Positions 7,121-14,556 are shown, numbered from the stretch's first letter. The stretch is DNA of 14,801 nucleotides from a bacterium (GCA_025774615.1 JALGVQ010000051.1:1-14801), one strand, 5' to 3'. The notes: a model not told the origin generated them from the sequence alone. Numbers and translations are program-made.

Positions 7121-7504
7121 TCATCCTTCCAGGATGACGTAAGCCATTGCCATGGTCGACGTATGAGAGAGCGAGCAATGGATCGTGGTGACCCCGTTTC
7201 TGTCAGCCAGATCTTTCATGCTCCCGCGCAGAATCATCTGCGGCACGCCATCGTCGTCGATCTGGACCTCGGTATCGCGCCATGATGCTCCCTCATCGGG
7301 GGCGCCGCCGAGCGCCTTGATGAGCGCCTCCCGGGCGGCAAAACGAACTGCGTAATGCTGCGCCCGGTGTCTCTTCCCCTCACAGTATTCGATCTCGGTC
7401 CGGGTAAAGACATCGTCCCTGAAACCACCATCCTCCTTCGCGAGTTCCCGCTCCATGCGGTCCACGTCGAGGATGTCGCAACCGATTCCGAGGATCTGGG
7501 AGAT
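7121..7504 (-). CDS. acpS: Holo-[acyl-carrier-protein] synthase (4'-phosphopantetheinyl transferase, AcpS type); non-standard start
   Basis: Transfers phosphopantetheine from CoA to the Ser of the carrier protein, here probably the ACP two genes downstream. Family motifs: GIGCD (Mg-binding Asp), FTRTEIEYC, RFAAREALIKALG (catalytic Glu), IHCSLSHTSTMAMAYVILE. The first ordinary start in frame is GTG at 7465, which would give 114 residues and remove the essential GIGCDI motif. Upstream the frame stays open to a TGA at 7595-7597 but has no ATG, GTG or TTG. ATC at 7504 would give SQILGIGCDI at the N-terminus and 127 residues, the usual AcpS length, so I use it. No strong ribosome-binding site is visible there. 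A sequencing error or substitution of ATG is the alternative. It is the first gene of the four-gene operon. Confidence 0.8.
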   Translation of the reverse strand: MSQILGIGCDILDVDRMERELAKEDGGFRDDVFTRTEIEYCEGKRHRAQHYAVRFAAREALIKALGGAPDEGASWRDTEVQIDDDGVPQMILRGSMKDLADRNGVTTIHCSLSHTSTMAMAYVILEG

Positions 7505-7620
7505 CGTGTACCCGGCTTTCTGGGATCGTGACCCGGCCCGGGGATGCCGGGAGATATCTGCCCCGGATCCGGACCATTCAGTGCTGTAGTGGAGTCAATT
7601 CGATTTCAGCATCATGTCAA

Positions 7621-7647
7621 CAGTGATGTTTTCCGAAATCATCACTG
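7621..7647 (-). other. Perfect-armed palindrome over the MFS stop codon
   Basis: Arms CAGTGATG / CATCACTG (8 bp) surround an AT-rich centre that pairs further (TTTC with GAAA). The stop codon of the transporter (7642-7644) lies inside one arm. There is no T-run after it on either strand, so it is not a clear terminator. It could be an mRNA-stabilising hairpin between the transporter and acpS, or an operator for the acpS operon. Confidence 0.4.
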
Positions 7648-8853
7648 CATGCGGATCCTCGTCAGCCTGCGGATCGCTCCGATCCCGAATAGCGGCCCGA
7701 GTACGAGTATCTGGAAGCTCCATATCCAGCCGACGGCGTCCACCAGGAGCGGGATGAGCTGGATGCTCACCATGGTCAGGAGGAACCCGAGAGAGGTCTG
7801 CAGGGTGAGCGCGGTTCCCACCGAATGTGCCGGTGCAACCTCGGTTACGAGAGCGCTGAACTGCGCGGAATCAGCGACGACGAAGAATCCCCATATCCAC
7901 GCGAGAGGGGCGATAAGCCAGATTCCGGCCCCGAAGAGCAGCCCGATCGTGAGCGAGCACGCCCCACTGGCGATCAGGCTTATGGTCACCAGGCGTTCCC
8001 GCCCGATCCGGTCGGCGAGCCAGCCGCCCCAGACACAGCCAGCTCCGCCCGCCGCTATGGTACCGAAGGCGATGAGGTTGACTGCATCGCCGGAACCGCT
8101 CCCGCTCCGCAGCGCTGCTGCGGTCAGAAAGGCCGGGATCCAGGTCCACATGGCGTAGAGTTCCCACATGTGTCCCAGATAACCGGCCACGGCAAGGCGG
8201 GTAGGGGGATGGCGCAGGACGTCTGCTGCCAGCCGCCACTCGAACGGCCTCCGCTCGAATGGAAAGGGGCCGTCCCGGTAGCCGAGGCCGACCAGGAGAG
8301 CGGCAACAACAGCACCGCCTGAGGCCACCAGCACGATACCGGTCAGATCGTTGCCGATGAAGACGCTCACCAGCCATGGAGTCGCCTTGCCGAAGGTGAG
8401 TGCCCCGACCACCGTCCCGATCGCCAGACCTCGGGCTGAGCGGAACCAGGTTGCGATCATCTTCATCGCCGGCGGATAGACACCAGCCAGGAAGAAACCG
8501 GTCAGAAACCGCATGACGAGCGCGGCTGTGAATCCGGACACGGAGAGGAGCAGGGCATTCGCGATCGCGGCAAGGAGGACCGAGAGTGTGAAATAGCCAC
8601 GTGACGGCACGATGTCGGCCAGATTGAGAATGGCAGCGACAAGAGTACCGGCCACGAATCCGAACTGTACGATGGTCGTGAGCCAGCCTGTCTGCAATGG
8701 GCTCAGGCCCCACAGTGCCTGCAGGGTTGGGGATGCGGCGCTGGCTGTGAACCAGAGGGCCATGCCCAGCAGTTCGGCGAGAGAGAGCAGGAAGAGGATG
8801 CGCCAGCGGGCCGGATCTCTGTCTTCAGTGTTTTCAGGCAGGGATTCGCTCAT
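7642..8853 (-). CDS. Major facilitator superfamily transporter
   Basis: 403 residues with about 12 hydrophobic segments, the first at about residue 20 and the last near the C-terminus. MFS features include the cytoplasmic loop WLADRIGRERLV between the sixth-to-eighth segments, and GVYPPAMKMIATWF, typical of the second half of the first six-helix bundle. Its start ATG overlaps the stop of the preceding lipoprotein gene (ATGA, 8850-8853), so the two are probably translationally coupled. It lies 137 bp upstream of acpS on the same strand and may belong to the same transcript, so export or uptake of the operon's small molecule is possible but unsupported by sequence. The substrate cannot be read from the motif set. 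Confidence 0.88.
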   Translation of the reverse strand: MSESLPENTEDRDPARWRILFLLSLAELLGMALWFTASAASPTLQALWGLSPLQTGWLTTIVQFGFVAGTLVAAILNLADIVPSRGYFTLSVLLAAIANALLLSVSGFTAALVMRFLTGFFLAGVYPPAMKMIATWFRSARGLAIGTVVGALTFGKATPWLVSVFIGNDLTGIVLVASGGAVVAALLVGLGYRDGPFPFERRPFEWRLAADVLRHPPTRLAVAGYLGHMWELYAMWTWIPAFLTAAALRSGSGSGDAVNLIAFGTIAAGGAGCVWGGWLADRIGRERLVTISLIASGACSLTIGLLFGAGIWLIAPLAWIWGFFVVADSAQFSALVTEVAPAHSVGTALTLQTSLGFLLTMVSIQLIPLLVDAVGWIWSFQILVLGPLFGIGAIRRLTRIRMQ

Positions 8854-9791
8854 GGTCTCAGGTCGATGACTGCTGCCTGCAGTACGGCCCGATCGGTCTC
8901 CCTTTGAACGAAGGCGACCAGTCTGATCCGTTCAGGGTCGATGCGACTGTATTGCTGCAATGCCGCCATTAGCGATCGGAGGTAGGACGGGTCATCGATG
9001 GTATCGGGATTGAGATTAACGCGGCGGGAGAGGAAATCATGGATCCGGGCCTCGATCTGCCGGATATCGATCTGCCCGGCAATGTGGAAACGGTTGGATT
9101 CGAACACCACCTCGAAACCGTTCTCAGCACCGATCATTTCCCGCACGACCATGCGGTTGACCAGGCTATCTCCAGATGTCTGTGGTATGAAGACGGGATC
9201 CTCCACCAGCGCGATCCTGAGCCTGAGTGGATCGCCGGAGAGTTCGATGACCGGGACGACATCGACCTCATAATCCAGGATCGGACCGCTGCGTACTGCA
9301 TGCAGGTCGATCGTCACCGGCGGAATGAGTCTCAGTTCCCGGTTGACAACAGCCTGATATTTTTTCGTGGAACGGTCGACCTCGCGACTGAATGCAGTCG
9401 TGCCTTCACGGGAAAAAACATGGATGTTGTCGCCGGAAACAGAATTCCCATCGATGAAGAGACTCAGACCGAATGATCTCAGGTAGTATTGGGCGCGCTG
9501 GTGCGCGGACAGATTGGTCAGGAGACTTTCAGTGACATGGTATTCGAGGACTATCAGTTCCTCCGGCCGGTACCGGGCAATGAGAGTGTCGGCTACATCG
9601 ACCGTGATCTCGGAATAATCTCCGACGAGGACCTCGGCCAGCACGGTCCCATAGGTCGGGGGATGTGTTATTCCCCTGATCTTCGATCCGATCGCTCCGA
9701 TGCATGACGGGAGTGTCACTATCAGGATCATGGCAATCGTCAAAACGCCTGTGCGAATGGCTGCGTGACGTATATCTGTTCCCTGCTGCAC
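8850..9791 (-). CDS. Lipoprotein with Omp28-like, degenerate thioredoxin-fold layout
   Basis: 313 residues from GTG 9791. I chose it because AAGGGA and GAGG precede it, and because the longer reading from GTG 9878 (342 residues) adds a tail of scattered Arg unlike a signal peptide. The signal ends TLPSC (Cys30). Next is a region reading as beta-strand EELIVLEYHV, then QRAQYYLRSFGL and LFIDG, an order typical of thioredoxin-fold Omp28/DUF1223-type proteins but without any CxxC. The second half has LRIALVEDPVF and VNRMVVREMIGAENG, which resembles the Omp28 C-terminal domain. I recognise the layout, not strong sequence identity, so treat the family as tentative. It is coupled to the MFS gene by a 4-bp overlap. 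Function unknown; a periplasm-facing partner of the transporter is a guess. Confidence 0.7.
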   Translation of the reverse strand: MQQGTDIRHAAIRTGVLTIAMILIVTLPSCIGAIGSKIRGITHPPTYGTVLAEVLVGDYSEITVDVADTLIARYRPEELIVLEYHVTESLLTNLSAHQRAQYYLRSFGLSLFIDGNSVSGDNIHVFSREGTTAFSREVDRSTKKYQAVVNRELRLIPPVTIDLHAVRSGPILDYEVDVVPVIELSGDPLRLRIALVEDPVFIPQTSGDSLVNRMVVREMIGAENGFEVVFESNRFHIAGQIDIRQIEARIHDFLSRRVNLNPDTIDDPSYLRSLMAALQQYSRIDPERIRLVAFVQRETDRAVLQAAVIDLRP

Positions 9792-9901
9792 CCGACCTCG
9801 ATCCCTTCTTCTGGAGCGCACCCTGCATCTCGATGTACTCCGCAGTATACCATGAAACAATCGAGATGCGTGCATCACTCACAGACGAGTAGTATGAGAT
9901 G

Positions 9902-9918
9902 GCGTGATCTCTTCACGC
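9902..9918 (+). promoter_or_regulatory. Inverted repeat just upstream of the histidine kinase gene
   Basis: GCGTGA-TCTCT-TCACGC, perfect 6-bp arms with a 5-bp spacer, ends 18 bp before the kinase ATG in the divergent intergenic region. It may be an operator or a leader hairpin. Confidence 0.35.
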
Positions 9919-9936
9919 ACCCATCGGCAGGGAATC

Positions 9937-11322
9937 ATGGCAAGAACAGGAAAAATTCCATGGGAACTGGTTCTGGCAGCAGCGCTCCTTCTGCTGCCGC
10001 TTCTCCATCCGCTGCTCATTCCACTGATCGGCGTTCCCTCACATCTGACATGGTTTGCGCACGCTCTCGCTGTTGCGCTGGTCACGTATCGGTTCGGCTT
10101 CGCCGGGGCTCCATGGGTTGTTCTGCTCAGCGCTCTGCTGGTGTTAGGGGGTGAGCGCACATTTGGTACGGATTACGGGATTCCGGCGGATTGGGCAACC
10201 GCGATAGCGCTCACTGTCGCGACTCTGGCGGTCAACATCCTGATGGTCGGGTTCGCGGCCTATGCCCGCGCGATGACCCGACGACACACCCTGCTGTTCA
10301 GTGAACTCACGGTCGGAGTAGTGCGCCTGGACCGGCATCACGCGGTACGCGATGTCAATCCTGAAGCCTCCCGGATACTTGCCATCCCGGGAGAAGAAAT
10401 GGCCGGCCGGCCGGTGGGAGAGGTACTGCCTGCCAGTTGGCCTGATATCAACGAGATCGGAAAGACGGGCTGGAATGGCACCGTGAGGGTGGGCAGTGGA
10501 GATGAGGCGGAGGAACTGCAGGTGATCATCTTCGTTCTCACCCTCGAACGACCACACGCCGTGCAGATCCTGATCGTGGATCGCACCCTCGAGGTCGCTC
10601 AGGAACAGGAGATCGCCAGACAGTCGAAACTCGCTTCGCTCGGGGAAGCGCTTGCCGGCGTTGCCCACGAGTTCAAGAACCCGCTCCAGGTTATATCCGG
10701 TTATGCTGACCTGGCCGCGCAGGTCGAACAGGATGCCGACACTCTTCGCGAACGGTTCGGTAAAGTCAGTGAGCAGGCCGACCGGATGAACAACATGGTC
10801 CAGGACCTGCTCGGGTATTCCCGCCGATCATCTGAAGATAAGGAGATGGTCGATCTGGGTGAACTGATCGGGGATGTGGTGGCGATGGAGCGTATCGCGT
10901 TGGGAAAGCGGATCAGACTCGTTGAACAGATCGATTGGCAGGGAACCATCTGTGCAAGTGCAAGCAAGGTCCAGCAGATACTCCTGAACTTCATATCGAA
11001 CAGTGCCGATGCTATGGCCGAAGGTGGTGGCAGCACCATTACCGTGCGCACCGCCATGAAGGATGATCAGATCGAGATCGAAGTGTTCGATGATGGTCCG
11101 GGTGTGCCGCAGGAATTTCTGGATAAAGTGTTCCAGCCCTTTGCTACGACCAAGGAGAAGGGGAAGGGGACCGGCCTGGGGCTGGCGATCTCCATGCGGT
11201 TCGCCAAATCTATGGAAGGAGAGATCATCGCGGCCAACAGACCGAAAGGCGGAGCATCCTTCACACTGCAACTCCCGCTGATCGGACAGGCATGTCCGAA
11301 CGGAGTCGACAATACCTCCTGA
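9937..11322 (+). CDS. Membrane-bound PAS-containing sensor histidine kinase (NtrB/AtoS-like)
   Basis: 461 residues. I chose ATG 9937 over GTG 9904 because AGGGA sits just before it and the protein then starts with a short basic segment before the first membrane helix. Layout: about four hydrophobic segments between residues 9 and 112, a PAS-like domain (about 120-225, with GVVRLDRHHAVRDVNPEA), then HisKA with phospho-acceptor His244 in VAHEFKNPLQVISG. The ATPase domain has N-box Asn355 (NFISNSADAM), DDGPGV, FQPFATTK and GKGTGLGLAIS. The H-box and PAS order resemble NtrB/AtoS kinases, which often pair with sigma-54 activators. No response regulator is encoded within the window. The stimulus is unknown. 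Confidence 0.92.
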   Translation: MARTGKIPWELVLAAALLLLPLLHPLLIPLIGVPSHLTWFAHALAVALVTYRFGFAGAPWVVLLSALLVLGGERTFGTDYGIPADWATAIALTVATLAVNILMVGFAAYARAMTRRHTLLFSELTVGVVRLDRHHAVRDVNPEASRILAIPGEEMAGRPVGEVLPASWPDINEIGKTGWNGTVRVGSGDEAEELQVIIFVLTLERPHAVQILIVDRTLEVAQEQEIARQSKLASLGEALAGVAHEFKNPLQVISGYADLAAQVEQDADTLRERFGKVSEQADRMNNMVQDLLGYSRRSSEDKEMVDLGELIGDVVAMERIALGKRIRLVEQIDWQGTICASASKVQQILLNFISNSADAMAEGGGSTITVRTAMKDDQIEIEVFDDGPGVPQEFLDKVFQPFATTKEKGKGTGLGLAISMRFAKSMEGEIIAANRPKGGASFTLQLPLIGQACPNGVDNTS

Positions 11323-11387
11323 TCCTGCTTCAGGGGAACCCCCGGCCCTTATTTCCCGTATGAAATCTCAGAGAGCAGCAGGGATCA

Positions 11388-11418
11388 CAGGAGAGGTCTG
11401 AAAACCGGCAGGAGAGGT
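11388..11418 (+). repeat. Two direct repeats CAGGAGAGGT, 21 bp apart
   Basis: Identical 10-bp copies at 11388-11397 and 11409-11418, two helical turns apart, in the gap after the histidine kinase gene. They could be a tandem operator for the downstream lipoprotein, or a purine-rich coincidence. Confidence 0.35.
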
Positions 11419-11453
11419 TATCCCGCCCCGATTGAAGGATCGATACCATGCTA

Positions 11454-11613
11454 GTGCCCTGTCACGCGACAACCGTCGCATTCGAGCGGCGCCGAATCCC
11501 GACCGGCTGCGTTCCGCCTTCTCGCCATAGCCACCGCTATGCCTCGTCGCCGCGCCTTGCAGGCCGGGCCCGGCAGAACTCTCGGTGCCGACGTTTGTCA
11601 CCTGACATGACAC
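11454..11613 (+). repeat. 160-bp near-palindromic interspersed repeat, copy B
   Basis: Second copy of the element at 2366-2525, same length, same orientation, about 90% identical. The central CATAGC-CACC-GCTATG and both ends are unchanged, while the inner right arm has drifted and no longer keeps the GACCGGC/GCCGGTC pairing exactly. It lies between the kinase and the DUF4097 lipoprotein and ends 20 bp before that gene's likely start. The last bases (ATGACACC) form an in-frame alternative start codon at 11607. Confidence 0.85.
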
Positions 11614-11633
11614 CAGGATCACTCCGCAGGTAT

Positions 11634-12485
11634 ATGAGAGAACTCGCAGTGCCGGCAGCACTGCTCATTCCAGCGCTCCTCCTCACCTCATGCATTTTCG
11701 GGTCGGATATCTTCGGTGTCTCGAATACGCGGTATTCTGCCGAAGAGGACTTCTCCTATACGATCGATGTTACGAGCCAGACCAGATTCCTCCTGCAGGG
11801 GATCAACGGCACCGTTGAACTCGAAGGCGATCCCGACGCGACAACGGTGGAGGTCTGGGGTACCAGGAGGGTCAAATCGGAAAGCGTTGCCGATGCAAGA
11901 CAGCATCTCGAGGAACTGCTGGTACTGGTCGCGACAACCGCCGACCGGGTCACGGTAAGGACCGACCAGCCTGAGGACTCACACGGACGCAGTTACATCG
12001 TCAATTATCACGTGATCGTGCCGGAGGATATCAACGTCAGGGTGGTGCACGTGAACGGTGAGATAGAGATACTCTCCCTCACCGGCGACCTCGATGTCGC
12101 CTCCACCAACGGAGAAGCAAGGATCGACTCAGTCTACGGAGACACCGTGGTCAACCTCACCAACGGGAACCTGAGACTGTGGGAGATGTTCGGTGATGTC
12201 GAGGCGGACCTCTCCAACGGAAACGTCACCGCCCGGGTCACCATGTCAGGTTCTGCCGATTGTGATATTGCGGTGACTAACGGTCAGATCGATCTCACCG
12301 TGCCTTTCGACACATCAGCACAGTTCTCAGCGGCCGTTACCAACGGTTCAATCAATCTGGGAGCAGGATTTACCCTGGCGAACATTCAGAGTTCCCCGAC
12401 CTCTTTGAGTGGCAGGCTGGGTACCGGTCTTGGTACCATCCGGCTCAGGACGACGAACGGTACTATTGATGTGACCGGATTCTGA
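11634..12485 (+). CDS. DUF4097 repeat lipoprotein (beta-strand adhesin-like)
   Basis: 283 residues from ATG 11634. The frame is open further upstream through the 160-bp repeat (ATG 11448 and 11607), but translated repeat is unlikely to be part of the protein. The segment from 11634 gives a clean signal ending LLTSC (Cys20). The 11607 start would add a basic MTPGSLRRY tail and cannot be excluded; the ribosome-binding site is weak for both. The body has regular strands ending in N-G turns (INGTVELEG, VNGEIEI, STNGEARID, LTNGNLRL, LSNGNVTA, VTNGQIDL, VTNGSINL, TTNGTIDV), the DUF4097 pattern that predicts a right-handed beta-helix or beta-roll. DUF4097 proteins have no established function; many are membrane-exposed. 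It is convergent with the amidohydrolase gene. Confidence 0.85.
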   Translation: MRELAVPAALLIPALLLTSCIFGSDIFGVSNTRYSAEEDFSYTIDVTSQTRFLLQGINGTVELEGDPDATTVEVWGTRRVKSESVADARQHLEELLVLVATTADRVTVRTDQPEDSHGRSYIVNYHVIVPEDINVRVVHVNGEIEILSLTGDLDVASTNGEARIDSVYGDTVVNLTNGNLRLWEMFGDVEADLSNGNVTARVTMSGSADCDIAVTNGQIDLTVPFDTSAQFSAAVTNGSINLGAGFTLANIQSSPTSLSGRLGTGLGTIRLRTTNGTIDVTGF

Positions 12486-12568
12486 GAGGAGGGCCTGTGC
12501 CGCTGAGTCCCCACGCTGCTGCACACAAGTAACACATAATACAATCAATCTATTCTATTACCATTAAA

Positions 12569-14239
12569 CTAGTTATGTCCTGTCCAACCTGGGCCCCGAA
12601 CCACCATGCCGGGTGTTTCCCCTGTATGTTCACCATCACGGAGGACCTGCACACCGTTCACGAATACATGCACCATACCAGTGGCGTATTGATGAGGATC
12701 GGAGAAGGTGGCATGGTCACTGATCATCGCGGGATCGAAGATGATCACATCAGCAAAAAATCCTTCTGAAAGCCGTCCCCGATTCCTGATACGGAGATTG
12801 TGAGCCGGCAGGGAGGTGAGTTTTCGGATTGCCTCCTCAAGGGGGATGACACCCTCCTCCCGAACGTATTTCCCGAGCAGGCGTGAGAAATTGCCATATG
12901 CGCGGGGATGGGGATTCGATTGCAGGAACGCTCCCTCGGTGGCGGGAGCGCCGGCATCGGAGCAGAAGCTCACCCACGGCAGAGCGATCTGCTTCATCAC
13001 ATTCTCCTCCGACATGAGGAAGTAGACGGTCCCGACCCGGCTCTCATCCTCTATCACAAGGTCGATTGCGGTCTCTTCCGGGGAGGTGCCACGCTCTGAG
13101 GCAACTTCGGCGAGTGTTTTCCCCGTCAGGTGCTTCAGGTCATCGTTCCTGAATCCGACGAGCAGAAGATTCTCGGCAGATCCCGCCGCGAGGTAGAGGT
13201 TCTCCCACTCGGTCGTCGGGGTGGTCATCTCGGTAATCACCTGTCGACGGATGGCCGGATCCTTCAACCGCGCGATCCAGTCATCGAGTCCACCTTCCTG
13301 GACCCAGGGAGGCATGGCGGCATCAAGACCGGTCGCACCCGCGGTATAGGTGTACATGTCGGCGGTCATCTCCAGCCCCTCGGCGCGGGCTTCTTCCACC
13401 CGCCTGATGAGCTGATCCATCTTCGACCAGTTCGCCTGACCTGCAGCCTTCAGATGGTATATCTCGGAGCGGATACCCGCGGTACGCGTGATCGTCAGGA
13501 ACTCGGAGAACGCTTCCAGCAGTGCGTTTCCCTCACTGCGCAGGTGTGAGATGTACATGCCGTTGTATTCAGACGCGACTTGGGACAGTGCGATCAGCTC
13601 ATCGGTCTTCGCATAAAAGCCGGGCGCGTAAATCAGTGCCGAGGAGACACCCATCGCCCCTTCCTCCATCGCCTGGCGCGTGAGCTCGCGCATGCGCGCG
13701 AGTTCCACTGCATCGGGTGCCCGATCAGCATTACCGAGTACATACACCCGTGGGGTTGCTGCGCCCAGGAATGATGCGACATTCAGCGATACGCCACGAT
13801 CGACCAGGTACTCGAGGTATTCACCGAGGGTGGTCCATTCGATCTCGTAGGTGATATCGCCCTGTTGAGCGATGATCTCGGCTTTCATGGCATCGCTCAG
13901 CGGTCCCATCGAGTTACCTTCACCCATCACCTCGAGTGTCACACCCTGCAGGATATCACTCATCGCCCGGCCGTCCTCGATGAGCGATTCGGTCGCCCAG
14001 GAAAGCATATTGATGAAACCAGGAGAAACAGCGAGACCGGTAGCGTCTACCTCGGTGCGTCCCCGGGCCTCGTCAAGCGAGCCAATGACTGTAATAATGC
14101 CGTCGTCGATAGCAATATCCGAGACGACCGGTGCCGAACCGCTGCCGTCATAAAGAGTGCCGCCGCGGATGATGATGTCATGGTCGGCGCAGGCCGACAG
14201 GAGCAGGAGAAGGGTGAAGAGCGTGAGAGACCGGCGCAT
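12569..14239 (-). CDS. Amidohydrolase lipoprotein of the N-acyl-D-amino acid deacylase family, lacking the HxH metal motif
   Basis: 556 residues from ATG 14239. The frame is open upstream to 14572, but that part has no domain, and the chosen start gives the signal MRRSLTLF...LLSAC (Cys17). Amidohydrolase layout: small beta-domain (IIIRGGTLYDGSG, residues about 22-34), TIM barrel with ISHLRSEG and SEIYHLKAAG, FCSDAGAPATEG (candidate catalytic Asp), and a C-terminal composite beta-domain with RGRLSEGFFADVIIFDP. D-aminoacylases remove the acyl group from N-acyl-D-amino acids and normally have GFID-x-H-x-H after the first strand. Here the segment is GFINMLSWA (74-82), with Leu79 and Trp81 at the His positions. 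The metal site is therefore reduced, so the reaction may differ. It is probably periplasmic-side and membrane-anchored. Confidence 0.85.
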   Translation of the reverse strand: MRRSLTLFTLLLLLSACADHDIIIRGGTLYDGSGSAPVVSDIAIDDGIITVIGSLDEARGRTEVDATGLAVSPGFINMLSWATESLIEDGRAMSDILQGVTLEVMGEGNSMGPLSDAMKAEIIAQQGDITYEIEWTTLGEYLEYLVDRGVSLNVASFLGAATPRVYVLGNADRAPDAVELARMRELTRQAMEEGAMGVSSALIYAPGFYAKTDELIALSQVASEYNGMYISHLRSEGNALLEAFSEFLTITRTAGIRSEIYHLKAAGQANWSKMDQLIRRVEEARAEGLEMTADMYTYTAGATGLDAAMPPWVQEGGLDDWIARLKDPAIRRQVITEMTTPTTEWENLYLAAGSAENLLLVGFRNDDLKHLTGKTLAEVASERGTSPEETAIDLVIEDESRVGTVYFLMSEENVMKQIALPWVSFCSDAGAPATEGAFLQSNPHPRAYGNFSRLLGKYVREEGVIPLEEAIRKLTSLPAHNLRIRNRGRLSEGFFADVIIFDPAMISDHATFSDPHQYATGMVHVFVNGVQVLRDGEHTGETPGMVVRGPGWTGHN

Positions 14240-14556
14240 AACACTGACTGCTTTCGGCGAGGGTGCAAGTGGGACTATCCTTACATGCGATCGTTGAAAG
14301 ATAAACAAGGAAGTGGTCACGACAGTGTCCTGTCCCCCCGAATAAATCCATCCGTCCAATAACATCGCTTTCTGTTTCACACTGTGATTGTATTCAACCC
14401 GTTTCACAGGGGAAGAATCAGGCATAATCCAGCGAAACTTTCTGGCCAACGAGAGCTGGCATTGACATAAGGTGGCTCTGCCTGTACGAATGGTGTCCCT
14501 CCTGCCTACAGCCTCCTGTCGATGTCTCCCTTCACCCTGCCCCCGCCCGGGCGAAC
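14240..14556. other. Intergenic region, no gene recognised; probable junction of an IS91-type element
   Basis: About 317 bp between the amidohydrolase start and the transposase start. It must hold the amidohydrolase promoter and probably the left (terIS) end of the IS91-type element, but I cannot place either. TGTTTCACACTGTGATTG (about 14370) and CGTTTCACAG (about 14400) repeat GTTTCACA in direct orientation. No strong -35/-10 pair, terminator or RNA gene is visible. Confidence 0.4.

Noticed and set aside
7585-7620. TTGACA box on the minus strand as promoter of the acpS operon
   Set aside because: The -35 hexamer is perfect but no acceptable -10 lies 15-19 bp downstream, so I do not call a promoter.
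9792-9878. Extended N-terminus of the lipoprotein gene from GTG 9878
   Set aside because: Adds an Arg-rich stretch without signal-peptide logic; the GTG at 9791 has purine-rich upstream bases and a normal signal.
12486-12568. Terminator between the convergent DUF4097 and amidohydrolase genes
   Set aside because: Only a weak TGTGC/GCACA stem is present with no T-run on either strand; cannot support a terminator.
14370-14382. TCACA-C-TGTGA as a CRP-type site
   Set aside because: The half sites are in the inverse order with a 1-bp spacer, unlike TGTGA-N6-TCACA; no further support.
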